Assembly: GCA_963664605.1 (NCBI GenBank)
Contig: OY761536.1
Location: 3,844,001 to 3,908,000 of the forward strand
DNA from: JAHOYW01 sp963664605
Lineage (GTDB): Bacteria; Verrucomicrobiota; Lentisphaeria; Victivallales; Victivallaceae
Reading direction: 5' to 3'
DNA length: 64,000 nucleotides
Position 1 is the stretch's first letter. Every line of letters starts with the position of its first letter. The notes under the pieces were generated by a model that was not told the DNA's origin, did no database searches, and worked only from the letters and a program-made list of their open reading frames with translations. Of the stretch, positions 24,139-31,864 are shown in pieces. The translations under genes were made by a program, and so were the position numbers.

Positions 24139-25614
24139 CTATTGATCTTGTTCATGGTTGTCAACACCACCACCCATAGCAGCTTCCTTTTCGGCTTCCA
24201 TCTTTGCAAGCTTTTCCTGTGTTGGGCTGGAGGCTTCGATCTCGTCGGTGATGAGTTCATGTTTTTCCTGCGAGAGTTGGCGCAGGCGATTTAACAGCGT
24301 TACAGCGGTTTTGTTGATCTCACGCTGATAGTCGTCATTTTCGTCATTGAATGCGGAGAGCTCCATAAGGGTTGCTACCGCTTCTTTGAGTTCCAGTACG
24401 GCAAAATTACGGTTATAACTGACAGTCGGAACTGGAATTGTATCCATCCATTTATTCATCATTTCCCATGCACGGAGTTCGCACTGTTCCAGCACGTCGG
24501 CACGGGTCTGCATGTAATGTTCGATAGACTGGAAATCCCACATTTTGGCTTCCGCAGATTCAGCCATTCTGGTATCTTTGGAAACCGATAGCATGGCAAC
24601 GTCGAACATCATTTTAATGAGTGCCTGGTTTTCCTGCCTGATACTGGATGCTACGATGCCTTCAGGGTTGATATAGCGGCTTATGTTTTTATCTTCCGGG
24701 CTTTCAATAATAGCAGCGGAACGAGAAATGATAGATGCTGTAGTTTGATTTTCACTATCTTCGCTATTCTCGCTCTTGAAATTGGCAAAGCTTTCACCTA
24801 CTACCAAAAGTCCGAACATTTGCTTAACAGTATTCATTTGGACTTCGGATTCGTTATTGAGAATAGCATCGGAAATAGCAACAACGTCATCGAACCAGTG
24901 ATTAGCCAAGAGTCCATAGCCGTCAACCTCCTCATGTCGGATAAAAGGCACCATTCCAAGCTTATGTTCAACCTTTTGAGGTGCAACCTCTTGTGCATCA
25001 GAACGTTTACTAACAATAACAACTTCTTGCCGTGTCCACAATTTGCGGATGTCAACCGTAACCGGTATGGTAAACGGATCGGAATTGTCGATTCTTTTTT
25101 CCCTGGTCAGAACCCAGCTTAATGCGCCATCATCGCCATAGCACCAGTCGCAAACGGACAGCGGGGAAATAGCAGTACAATACGGACGGAGCTTTTCACG
25201 GATTTCGTCCGCTTTGCTTTTTGGTCCGTCAAAGGTCGGCATATCCACAGAAAGCCATGCGGTACCGAAGATGTTGAGGAAAGTTGAGAACTGCCGCATA
25301 ACTTCGTCAACCCTCAGTCCGGTTCGGCTCCAGTCCTCGCAGAGGTCAGTATCAGCATCCTGACGATCAGGACGCTTCGCCAAAACGTATTGAGTTATGA
25401 TACGGGCAATCTTTCTCGGAAAATTGAAATAGTAAGCACGTTTGACACGCTCAGTGAATTCATCGGGTATTTCGGATAGGTGTTCAATCAAAGCTGTCTG
25501 GATATACGTCCTTCCACCGGAATAGGCGGCATGGTTCCGTATCCAAATATTTTTCATACGTGCGTAGAATGGGTGTTCACGTGTGAACAGGTGATTATAA
25601 TCGGGTTGCGGCAT
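24139..25614 (-). CDS. Portal protein
   Basis: A 491-residue protein placed between the terminase block and the scaffold. It starts with a helical region (MKNIWIRNHAAYSGGRTYIQTAL), followed by FPRKIARIITQYVLAKRP, DVEVMRQFSTFLNIFGTAWLSVDMP-like core, a wing with beta strands, and a long C-terminal helical part (SAEAKMWDFQSIEHYMQTRADVLEQCELRAWEMMNKW) that matches portal stem/crown logic. Its ribosome-binding site GGAGG lies inside a hairpin (see 25617-25652). Confidence 0.8.
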   Translation of the reverse strand: MPQPDYNHLFTREHPFYARMKNIWIRNHAAYSGGRTYIQTALIEHLSEIPDEFTERVKRAYYFNFPRKIARIITQYVLAKRPDRQDADTDLCEDWSRTGLRVDEVMRQFSTFLNIFGTAWLSVDMPTFDGPKSKADEIREKLRPYCTAISPLSVCDWCYGDDGALSWVLTREKRIDNSDPFTIPVTVDIRKLWTRQEVVIVSKRSDAQEVAPQKVEHKLGMVPFIRHEEVDGYGLLANHWFDDVVAISDAILNNESEVQMNTVKQMFGLLVVGESFANFKSENSEDSENQTTASIISRSAAIIESPEDKNISRYINPEGIVASSIRQENQALIKMMFDVAMLSVSKDTRMAESAEAKMWDFQSIEHYMQTRADVLEQCELRAWEMMNKWMDTIPVPTVSYNRNFAVLELKEAVATLMELSAFNDENDDYQREINKTAVTLLNRLRQLSQEKHELITDEIEASSPTQEKLAKMEAEKEAAMGGGVDNHEQDQ

Positions 25615-25616
25615 AT

Positions 25617-25652
25617 AAAAAATCCTCCGGTTGGTTTTATTCAGCCGGAGGA
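25617..25652 (-). promoter_or_regulatory. Terminator-like hairpin that holds the portal ribosome-binding site
   Basis: On the minus strand a stem of about 9 bp (TCCTCCGGC with the complementary GCC/ACCGGAGGA; plus-strand 25644-25652 and 25623-25631) is followed at once by TTTTTT and then the portal ATG at 25614. The GGAGG that should serve the portal gene (25624-25628) is part of the 3' arm. The same element could therefore end transcription and hide the ribosome-binding site. Its use as a switch is inference. Confidence 0.7.
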
Positions 25653-25671
25653 AGTCAACACGCTAATAGTA

Positions 25672-25920
25672 TCAGCGATATTTCCGTGGAACTTTTTCGA
25701 TATAGCTGGTGATAACAACTCCATCGAATCCCTGAATGACTTTCAGGTTTACACCACGAAGATTGAGGATATTTTTCTGCGTGTATTCATATGCCTTGCG
25801 GTCTGCAAGGATTGTTCTTTTCCCACGCCGGATCGTTTCAGCAACCAACGACGCAGGGATTTTGCGCTGTTTCATGCGATGAACAGCGTGGCTGGTCAGG
25901 TCAGAATTATGTTTTACCAT
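25672..25920 (-). CDS. DUF4258 domain protein
   Basis: An 82-residue basic protein. LTSHAVHRMKQRKIPASLVAETIRRG followed by YEYTQKNILNLRGVNLKVIQGFDGVVITSYI is the DUF4258 pattern (H-A-x-x-R-M-x-x-R). The family has a barrel-like fold related to some toxins of toxin-antitoxin systems, but no antitoxin is obvious here and the role in phages is unknown. AAAGGAGG precedes the ATG. Confidence 0.8.
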   Translation of the reverse strand: MVKHNSDLTSHAVHRMKQRKIPASLVAETIRRGKRTILADRKAYEYTQKNILNLRGVNLKVIQGFDGVVITSYIEKVPRKYR

Positions 25921-25959
25921 GAGTCCTCCTTTAAGTTTCCGTTTGACACGGAAAACTTG

Positions 25960-26214
25960 TCAACCAGCCGCTTCCAGTTTGACGCATTCGGTACAGAGTC
26001 CGTCCGCATCGATTTCGCTTTCGTCAAACCACTCGCAACATCCGTAGCATTGAACCTTATCCATGCAATCCTCGCAGAGTTCACGGTTCGGTCCGTACCA
26101 GTCCTCCCACAAAGCGTGTTCAGACCCACAGCATTCACATTCAGCACTTCCCTGGAGTTCAGGATGGCATCTGGCGCAGTCATCCGCACCGCACATTCGA
26201 TCACAACATGACAT
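25960..26214 (-). CDS. Cys-rich zinc-binding protein
   Basis: An 84-residue acidic protein with about 17 cysteines in CxxC-like pairs (CCDRMCGADDCARCHPEL, CECCGSEHALWED, CEDCMDKVQCYGCCEWFD, CTEC). It probably binds two or more zinc ions. A clear AGGAGG precedes the ATG, which supports this frame over the overlapping 115-residue frame at 25914-26261. Function unknown; it may bind nucleic acid or be an adaptor. Confidence 0.7.
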   Translation of the reverse strand: MSCCDRMCGADDCARCHPELQGSAECECCGSEHALWEDWYGPNRELCEDCMDKVQCYGCCEWFDESEIDADGLCTECVKLEAAG

Positions 26215-26217
26215 GAT

Positions 26218-26598
26218 TTAGCCCTCCTTTTTTGCTTTGCGAACAAACTGCACTGTTTCACGAAGAAGTTTCAAGTCCTCCTCAGTCAGGTTGTGACTGG
26301 TGCAATTACCATTGGCATCATAGCCAAGGATAAGACCGTTACCGATCAGTGGCACCCATTCAGGTAGCATGAAGCCAGGATCGTATTCACGGAAAGCACC
26401 TTCGTCGTCAAACCATACATCGTCGTCCGGGCAAGACGGTAAATATCTAAGCCCGCCTCGTCCAACATCGACACATGAGCAGTTGAGGAGTTTGTACATT
26501 GATTTCAGGGTGCTACTGCTATCACCGTCTAATTCAACATCAACCTCACGGATAGAGGCAGTTGCGGCATCAATCAGGATTCCTTTAATAGTTTTCAT
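26218..26598 (-). CDS. DUF3846 domain protein
   Basis: A 126-residue protein. GILIDAATASIREVDVELDGDSSSTLKSMYKLLNCSCVDV, then DDDVWFDDEGAF, then PLIGNGLILGYDANGNCTSHNLTEEDL follow the DUF3846 pattern: an N-terminal strand and helix, an acidic D-x-x-D-E-G, and a G-N-G/A-L-I-L-G-x-D. The family is widespread in phages and plasmids with unknown function. Confidence 0.8.
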   Translation of the reverse strand: MKTIKGILIDAATASIREVDVELDGDSSSTLKSMYKLLNCSCVDVGRGGLRYLPSCPDDDVWFDDEGAFREYDPGFMLPEWVPLIGNGLILGYDANGNCTSHNLTEEDLKLLRETVQFVRKAKKEG

Positions 26599-26606
26599 AT
26601 TTCACC

Positions 26607-27065
26607 TCAATCCCATGCGCTGTCGAGTTTATTTTTGTCGATGTAATTGGTGATAATGTTGCATGCTCGGTCATCATTAGAAACCGGGCTTCCGATTATT
26701 TCAGATGCAACAGCGAGTGATTCCTTATCCCTGATTTTGCGAACAGCAAGGAATAAGGGGTCGCTCTCACAGTTTCCTTCGCAGGATTGGTATATCCAAC
26801 ATCTTACCGCCTGAATATGCTGTGCCGGATGGCGATCAGGCTGTTTCTTGTAACGAATTTTAGCGGCTCTGCCAATGTAGTCCTCGTATTCCTTGCGGAG
26901 TTCTTCGGCTTCGTTATCCTTGAGCTTGTACCGCTGGTTTACGGATTCCACGTTGAGAAGGAAAAGCCGCTTTGCCAGCAGGTCACGGTTATCAACCTTC
27001 TCGTGCTTGGCGAGAACATCAACCACGCTAGAAATGGTTTCCGGTGCTACAACAAATGCACTCAT
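26607..27065 (-). CDS. Conserved phage protein of unknown function (SAFVV family)
   Basis: A 152-residue helical protein. The opening MSAFVVAPETISSVV and a later core (YKKQPDRHPAQHIQAVRCWIYQSCEGNC) are of a type I recall from many phages and mobile elements; no function is assigned to that family. It lies in the small-gene block between terminase and portal. Confidence 0.65.
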   Translation of the reverse strand: MSAFVVAPETISSVVDVLAKHEKVDNRDLLAKRLFLLNVESVNQRYKLKDNEAEELRKEYEDYIGRAAKIRYKKQPDRHPAQHIQAVRCWIYQSCEGNCESDPLFLAVRKIRDKESLAVASEIIGSPVSNDDRACNIITNYIDKNKLDSAWD

Positions 27066-27067
27066 GA

Positions 27068-27406
27068 TTAATCCTCCTTCTTGTCTTTACCGAGAATAGA
27101 ACCGAGTAAGCCTGCTCCAATTTCTTTAGGAATTGCGATTGCTTTGCCTTCAGCCACCTGTGTTGCAAGAAAGATGTCAAACGTGTTTCCACGGTCATGT
27201 CGGTGCATAACTGTGCCAACGCCTTTCTTTTCTGCGTTATCTGAGAACATTACATGGAAAAGGTGTGGAATCTTGCGAGAATCACACTTTTCGGACAGCT
27301 CCTTGAGCAAAGGAACGATTTCCTTGTCATAGTATTCGAGTTCATCCCATGCTTGAGATTGTTTAGTTTCGTTTTTTTCGACTGTTGTTTCTGCTGGTTT
27401 AACCAT
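27068..27406 (-). CDS. Unknown small phage protein
   Basis: A 112-residue protein. KEIVPLLKELSEKCDSRKIPHLFHVMFSDNAEKK suggests a helix then strand, followed by TFDIFLATQVAEGKAIAIPKEIGAGLLGSILGK. No family is recognised. It is upstream of, and nearly touching, the SAFVV-type gene. Confidence 0.55.
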   Translation of the reverse strand: MVKPAETTVEKNETKQSQAWDELEYYDKEIVPLLKELSEKCDSRKIPHLFHVMFSDNAEKKGVGTVMHRHDRGNTFDIFLATQVAEGKAIAIPKEIGAGLLGSILGKDKKED

Positions 27407-27450
27407 TTTGGTAACTCCTGTGTTTTTTGTTATGTTTTAAGTGAGTGCCG

Positions 27451-27493
27451 GGAAATGTCCGTCCCGGCGGCGGTTGTGATTCTAGCGAATCAC
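27451..27493 (-). terminator. Two hairpins between small genes, without T run
   Basis: One stem is GTGATTC/GAATCAC with a TAGC loop (27476-27482, 27487-27493), overlapping the stop of the 38-residue gene. A second is GCCGGGA/TCCCGGC (about 27447-27453 and 27462-27468). No T run follows on the minus strand, so they may be RNA-stability or processing elements, not a simple terminator. Confidence 0.4.
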
Positions 27494-27598
27494 GATTCTA
27501 CTCAAATCCAGTTTGCGTTTAGGCTTGGACTTGAGCCCGGCATTGACCTTTGCCACAATGCGGCGTGGAAGATGCCAGCTAGAGAACGTGCCATACAT
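27482..27598 (-). CDS. Small basic protein of 38 residues
   Basis: A short gene with a very strong AAAGGAGG five bases before the ATG at 27596-27598. The product, MYGTFSSWHLPRRIVAKVNA and onward to a KRKLDLSRIVIR ending, is basic (about ten Lys/Arg). It may be a small nucleic-acid-binding or regulatory protein. It is the first gene after the promoter at 27773-27800. A longer frame to 27766 exists but has no comparable ribosome-binding site. Confidence 0.6.
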   Translation of the reverse strand: MYGTFSSWHLPRRIVAKVNAGLKSKPKRKLDLSRIVIR

Positions 27599-27772
27599 CG
27601 GTACCTCCTTTGGGGGTTGACTTGACTTTTTACACAGGAGGAGGTATTTTCCATTGTTGAGATTGGATTGACCTCCATCCTTGGCGACCGCTCCGGCTGA
27701 TGCTTGTCCCATCTGTCGGAGCCCTTTTTTTATAGTTCTAAAATTTATATAAGATATTATTTTCATATCTCT

Positions 27773-27815
27773 ATCTTAATATCTATTTAACTTGTGTCAA
27801 GTTAAAATAGTAAAA
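27773..27815 (-). promoter_or_regulatory. Phage promoter and operator-like motif (between terminase and small genes)
   Basis: On the minus strand TTGACA (27795-27800), 16-base spacer, TAAGAT (27773-27778). The -35 lies inside a palindrome AACTTG-ACA-CAAGTT. Immediately upstream is the motif AGTTAAAATAGTAAAA (27800-27815) that recurs, with variants, at 34473, 42771, 47187 and 47270. It would transcribe the small genes and the portal/head operon. Confidence 0.65.
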
Positions 27816-27830
27816 TATTAATAAAATTTA

Positions 27831-29111
27831 TTATTTTGCAAGGATAGCACGTGAGCCAAGTCCACGCTTGGACAGGTCGGATAATGCCCATACGAGAGCA
27901 TCCATGCGGTCAGGGGATTTCTCGTTTTCAAATCCGCAGTATTCACACATTTCATCCTCCAATACAGGGAACTCACCGACATGGTGAACCAAGCCCCGTT
28001 CGTAGAGTTCGGCAATCGGTTCAGCACGGACAATCTTGCCTCGTGTAGCACGGACTCCACGGTACGAAACTGAACGGTCTATGTTGCGGAGGGTCTGTTC
28101 AACCATATCACCGCCCTGATTTACCTCAGCAACAACACGGTCTGCAAAGTATTCGTTGTATGCGGTTATGGCAGTGGAAGCCCATTCACGAGGGCTGCCG
28201 ATCAGAGAGCGGTCATCGAGCACGAAGTAGTGCATCTCACCACGGAGGCGTTTGCATCCGGCAATTACGATACCTGTATGGTCGCTGGTTTCCTTCTGTG
28301 TAACAGCAGGGTCAACGGCAACGACAATGCGGTCAAGGTCTGGCGGGGCAGACTTCACACGGAAAGGATTAATCATGCTCTCACGCTTCCACAATGCGTT
28401 CTCGTTGTCGTCCAGCCATTCGCCATAGCGGAATCGTTTCTTTTTGCGCTCCGACATGTTTTCCAGAATGTCTTCGATGTAGCCATCTGCCAAGTTTTTA
28501 ATATTGCCGTCAGGATTCAGCCGCATATGGTTGTATAATTCGGGTTTTGGGAACGGAAGGTTTTCTACAGGGTTTTGTTTAAGGGCAAAGACTTTGTAGC
28601 TCCAGTGAGACTTGGATGGAGGGTTGCAGTCGTAGAAAAATTTATTTACAAGCTCAGGGCATTTCTGCGCCAGTCGAGAGTATGCCAGCTCAAGCTGATC
28701 GTATGACAATTCTGATATTTCATTGAAGTAGATCGTAGCATATTCGTTACCAAGAATCTTATCGCCTTTGTCCAAGCCTCCGAGCCATATCTCAGAACCG
28801 CTCGGAAATATCAGGCGCATATCGGTATTGTTCATCTTGACCGGCAGTCCGGGAAAGCAAATCTCAAGCACCTTGGGAAGCGTGTCAAGCCAAATAGACC
28901 TGCGAATATCGGTCTGATGCAAGCGCAACATGCAATGCCGTGACTTTGGAGCCTTGATAGCCCTCAGAATGATTTGCCGGACGATGATAAAAGTTTTGCC
29001 GGAGCGAGAGCCGCCAAACAATAAGGTGTGAATAGCATTAGACACTAAGAGTTCACAGGCATTCACCTGATCTGAAGTTTTCTCGAAGCCTGAACGCAGC
29101 ATGAAAGCCAT
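27831..29111 (-). CDS. Terminase large subunit
   Basis: A 426-residue DNA-packaging motor. Walker A is GGSRSGKT (residues 33-40). The Walker B region is ATIYFNEIS (about residue 130). The C-terminal nuclease has VVAVDPAVT (first acidic residue) and ends with DRMDALVWALSDL. Length is normal for compact large terminases. It cuts and translocates phage DNA into the portal. The ATG lies 14 bases after the small subunit stop. Confidence 0.93.
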   Translation of the reverse strand: MAFMLRSGFEKTSDQVNACELLVSNAIHTLLFGGSRSGKTFIIVRQIILRAIKAPKSRHCMLRLHQTDIRRSIWLDTLPKVLEICFPGLPVKMNNTDMRLIFPSGSEIWLGGLDKGDKILGNEYATIYFNEISELSYDQLELAYSRLAQKCPELVNKFFYDCNPPSKSHWSYKVFALKQNPVENLPFPKPELYNHMRLNPDGNIKNLADGYIEDILENMSERKKKRFRYGEWLDDNENALWKRESMINPFRVKSAPPDLDRIVVAVDPAVTQKETSDHTGIVIAGCKRLRGEMHYFVLDDRSLIGSPREWASTAITAYNEYFADRVVAEVNQGGDMVEQTLRNIDRSVSYRGVRATRGKIVRAEPIAELYERGLVHHVGEFPVLEDEMCEYCGFENEKSPDRMDALVWALSDLSKRGLGSRAILAK

Positions 29112-29125
29112 AGCACCTACCCTTT

Positions 29126-29545
29126 TTAAGCTTTCATGTCGGTTTTGTCTACCACCATGTGAATTGGCTGGTTAACGTCAACTTTGTTGTGAACGGAGTC
29201 GGTCTGACCCAGGAGTTGTTTGCCGAGCCAAATCAGCATCGTGCTATCACCTGCGAGGGCTTTGGAAAGCTGTGCCTCCCTTAATTTCATCAAGCCCATA
29301 CCCTGCCCCTTTTTGTAAGCCCTGCAAAAGTCGGACTCCCCATCCTTCATGCGTCTGGCAATCGTATCAATCGAACATCCATAGTATTCAGCCATCGTTT
29401 CCTGAGTAGCAGAATACATTCCAAAGACTTGGATTTGTTTTGGATTAAAGACAAAAGCAGGAGTACCCATAGCACCCTTTTTCGGACGTTTTGCTGAAGT
29501 ACCGTTTTTCCGGGAGGTTGTTTTTGAAACCTTTTTATTTGCCAT
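29126..29545 (-). CDS. Terminase small subunit
   Basis: A 139-residue protein with a very basic N-terminus (residues 1-25), a helix-turn-helix region (FGMYSATQETMAEYYGCSIDTIARRM) and a helical oligomerisation part with ALAGDSTMLIWLGKQLLGQ, a phrase typical of small terminases. It recognises the packaging site. It precedes the large subunit directly. AGGAG lies upstream of the ATG. Confidence 0.85.
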   Translation of the reverse strand: MANKKVSKTTSRKNGTSAKRPKKGAMGTPAFVFNPKQIQVFGMYSATQETMAEYYGCSIDTIARRMKDGESDFCRAYKKGQGMGLMKLREAQLSKALAGDSTMLIWLGKQLLGQTDSVHNKVDVNQPIHMVVDKTDMKA

Positions 29546-29603
29546 GTTATTTTTATACTCCTGTATTATTATATAATTATATATATATTATTAGCGTCAA
29601 CAA

Positions 29604-30308
29604 TTATCCGAACAGATCGGGTTCAGATTCTTTTTGTTTTCGAGATTTCGGACGGTTCGGTATTGGAGTGTATCCGTTGCCAAGCCGTCCCATTTTTTTC
29701 AGTATAGCTTGAGAATCGATAGCAGGGTCAGGGGTTCCGTCAGAAGCCTTTCCTTCCATTGCGTTCCAGCGTTCACGGCACCATTCCTTGTATTCGCTTT
29801 CAAGCGGTAATTCCTTGTGATTTTCAAGGTGCGAACCTTCGTTCAGGAAATTATTAATGGTCTTGCCCATCTTCTTTCCACGTCTGGAGTGAATGTCAAT
29901 GGCATAATCAGGAATATCCATATCGGTTTCTTGATGTGCGTCCCATGCTATGTTCAGAGCCCAATCTACCAGGCGAGATTTCTTAGCCCGCACCATCAGC
30001 AGTACAGCTTGCACGAGAAACAGGCGTTCAGATTTCTTTTTATCGTTCTTTTCGAGCATCCAGTGGTATGAGAGGTAGAGTTCACGAAGATGCGTATGCA
30101 GGTGCGGTTCCGCAAGCCCGATGTCCTCCGCGACGATTATCATCATGCGTTTCCAAAGGTATTCAGCTTTGCCGGAATCGAAGAACTCTGCCATCCAAAA
30201 CAGGGCTTGAGGTTCATCACAGCGGCGTATTGCCTTTTGGAAAGCACTGGAGGCTTCAAACATGTCGTAGCCTTTGACGGTCTTTGCCCAATCGTTATTG
30301 AATGCCAT
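29604..30308 (-). CDS. Standalone RarA/MgsA C-terminal-like protein
   Basis: A 234-residue helical protein matching the C-terminal half of RarA/MgsA: AFQKAIRRCDEPQALFWMAEFFDSGKAEYLWKRMMIIVAEDIGLAEP, then ERLFLVQAVLLMVRAKKSRLVDWAL, then IPDYAIDIHSRRGKKMGKT. The AAA+ ATPase half is absent, so it cannot hydrolyse ATP by itself. The RarA C-terminus forms the tetramer and binds DNA/SSB, so this might act on host RarA or the fork. Standalone versions are known in phages and plasmids. Confidence 0.8.
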   Translation of the reverse strand: MAFNNDWAKTVKGYDMFEASSAFQKAIRRCDEPQALFWMAEFFDSGKAEYLWKRMMIIVAEDIGLAEPHLHTHLRELYLSYHWMLEKNDKKKSERLFLVQAVLLMVRAKKSRLVDWALNIAWDAHQETDMDIPDYAIDIHSRRGKKMGKTINNFLNEGSHLENHKELPLESEYKEWCRERWNAMEGKASDGTPDPAIDSQAILKKMGRLGNGYTPIPNRPKSRKQKESEPDLFG

Positions 30309-30310
30309 GA

Positions 30311-30499
30311 TTATGCCTCCTCGTTGATTTCTTCAAGTTTCCAATCAATACCATGCGGCATATCCAGCCCGCTGGTAAATCCGTTTTCAAGCATTTCGCC
30401 AATATATTTGAGTGATTCGAAATTCAGAGCTTCATCCTGCTCCTTCGGATCATCAGACCAGCGACCGTTGGTGGTGATAGTTAGTTTTTTGTTTTTCAT
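30311..30499 (-). CDS. Small unknown protein
   Basis: A 62-residue protein (KKLTITTNGRWSDDPKEQDEALNFESLKYIGEMLENGFTSGL). It looks like a short strand followed by helices. The stop lies two bases before the next ATG. No family recognised. Confidence 0.5.
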   Translation of the reverse strand: MKNKKLTITTNGRWSDDPKEQDEALNFESLKYIGEMLENGFTSGLDMPHGIDWKLEEINEEA

Positions 30500-30529
30500 G
30501 ATGTTTTTTCCTGTGTTTAGTTATTGACA

Positions 30530-30760
30530 TTAAGCTAAGGCGCAGCACATGATTCCTTCTGCAAATGCTACGATTTTTTCCTTGGGAGTTTCAGACTGCT
30601 TAAAGCGTTTCATCAGTCCTGACTGATCTGTGGTGGTGTTCAACAGATATACCCCATAATACAATTCTCCGTTTTCTTCCTCCAGTTCGATGGAAACCTG
30701 ATATTGTTTCTTCTGAATCCATTGAGAATTAACTCCTGTTTGCCAGTTGAATTCGTTCAT
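30530..30760 (-). CDS. Small unknown protein
   Basis: A 76-residue protein with a beta-hairpin-like middle (QVSIELEEENGELYYGVYLLN) and a hydrophobic C-terminus (KIVAFAEGIMCCALA). AGGAGGTAT precedes the ATG. It follows the 62-residue gene at 30762 without a gap. Confidence 0.5.
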   Translation of the reverse strand: MNEFNWQTGVNSQWIQKKQYQVSIELEEENGELYYGVYLLNTTTDQSGLMKRFKQSETPKEKIVAFAEGIMCCALA

Positions 30761-30761
30761 G

Positions 30762-30950
30762 CTATACCTCCTTTTTTTGAATAACTTCTAACATGTCGAT
30801 AACTGTTCTTAACCTGCTCTCCAAGTATCCAAACCGGTAAGCGTATTGATCGTGATCGTCCGCATTTGGAAAAGTTTCCTTGAAAGAAGCCAAGCTATCG
30901 CTAGGAGCTTGTTGCAGCATGTCGATAGCTTCCTGAATTTGTTTTGTCAT
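30762..30950 (-). CDS. Small helical protein, first gene after a phage promoter
   Basis: A 62-residue helical protein (IQEAIDMLQQAPSDSLASFKETFPNADDHDQYAYRFGYLESRLRTVIDML). AGGAGGT precedes the ATG. It lies directly downstream of the promoter at 31020-31047 and starts the block that leads into the RarA-like and terminase genes. Confidence 0.5.
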   Translation of the reverse strand: MTKQIQEAIDMLQQAPSDSLASFKETFPNADDHDQYAYRFGYLESRLRTVIDMLEVIQKKEV

Positions 30951-31019
30951 TTTGACCTCCTGTGTTTATGGTTTTTGTTTTAACTATCTTATTATAAAAT
31001 AGTTATAAATCATACTTCT

Positions 31020-31047
31020 ATCTTAACAAGTGGAAATGCGAAGTCAA
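31020..31047 (-). promoter_or_regulatory. Phage promoter
   Basis: On the minus strand TTGACT (31042-31047), 16-base spacer, TAAGATAG (-10 TAAGAT at 31020-31025). It shares the -10 word and the spacer length with the promoters at 27773 and 42744. It would drive the small genes, the RarA-like gene and terminase. Confidence 0.6.
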
Positions 31048-31078
31048 TCTGCTGAGATAAAAATTTTTCATTTTTTTA

Positions 31079-31852
31079 TTAAATACAAGTTCCTTTATCA
31101 TAAGCACTTATATCAATATCCACTTCAATACCAGCATTGCTATTCGCTTTGAATTTGCAGAGCGGAAACATGTGGTCGATCACGTATTGAATGGATTCAG
31201 TTGCCATAGCACGGCGGTCGAAAGAATAGTGCCCTCCGTTTCCAGCATTTTGGAGTACATCGACACCAGCTTTGCAGTAAGTGCGAGTAGTCCAGCCAGC
31301 ATCCCACATAATCAGGCTGTGGATCGTATCGTCAAAGTGATTTACCTTTGCCGGAAGTTCAGGATATGCCTCAGCACGGTAAAGTGAAATTCCCCACAAG
31401 GGTCTGTTGATGTGAGAATATTTCTTGGTTTCACGTTTGCGGTAAAGCCAAAAACGTTTCTGAATGAAGCGAACTCCACCAAGAGTCGGATCGTCATCAA
31501 AGTCCGGTATTACTTCCGCTAGCACCGATGCTAGATTTTCTGCCGGAGAGCCAAGGTCAGGGAAGACGGCAAAGCCGCGGCAGTCGTCGTCGATCTTGAG
31601 AATGTAGTCGAACTTATGAAGTTTGGCGTATTCACCCATGCGATTCATGACCGCATGCATACCTTGATTCTGTTCCGGTATGACTACAAGGTTTTTCCCG
31701 GGAATAACACGGCGGTAAAGAGCAAGTTCGTGAGGCTCCACAAAGACTTTCCAGGTAAATGGAGAATCGATGAGCCATCCGGCGGTATATTTGAGTATAC
31801 GGTCGTAGCGGGCTTTGCTGGGAATGGCAATGAGAACATTTGAGAAATCCAT
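31079..31852 (-). CDS. Glycosyltransferase-like protein (GT-A, DDD motif), second of pair
   Basis: A 257-residue protein. It opens with VLIAIPSKARYDRILKYTAGWL and reaches KFDYILKIDDDCRG, with Asp88-90 as a GT-A metal/nucleotide-sugar motif. A later segment has NHFDDTIHSLIMWDAG. The layout (IP-S-x-x-R near the N-terminus, then a DDD) resembles the TET/JBP-associated glycosyltransferases of phages, which attach sugars to modified DNA bases. It directly follows a related gene and a ParB-domain gene. Acceptor is unknown; protein or cell-surface targets are alternatives. Confidence 0.6.
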   Translation of the reverse strand: MDFSNVLIAIPSKARYDRILKYTAGWLIDSPFTWKVFVEPHELALYRRVIPGKNLVVIPEQNQGMHAVMNRMGEYAKLHKFDYILKIDDDCRGFAVFPDLGSPAENLASVLAEVIPDFDDDPTLGGVRFIQKRFWLYRKRETKKYSHINRPLWGISLYRAEAYPELPAKVNHFDDTIHSLIMWDAGWTTRTYCKAGVDVLQNAGNGGHYSFDRRAMATESIQYVIDHMFPLCKFKANSNAGIEVDIDISAYDKGTCI

Positions 31853-31864
31853 ACAGCATCCTCC

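Noticed and set aside
25914..26261. A 115-residue frame overlapping the Cys-rich gene
   Set aside because: It overlaps two better-supported genes; the Cys-rich frame at 25960-26214 has a strong ribosome-binding site and a regular CxxC pattern.
27482..27766. A 94-residue version of the small basic gene
   Set aside because: The extra N-terminal part has no ribosome-binding site and would begin just inside the promoter; the 38-residue form has AAAGGAGG.
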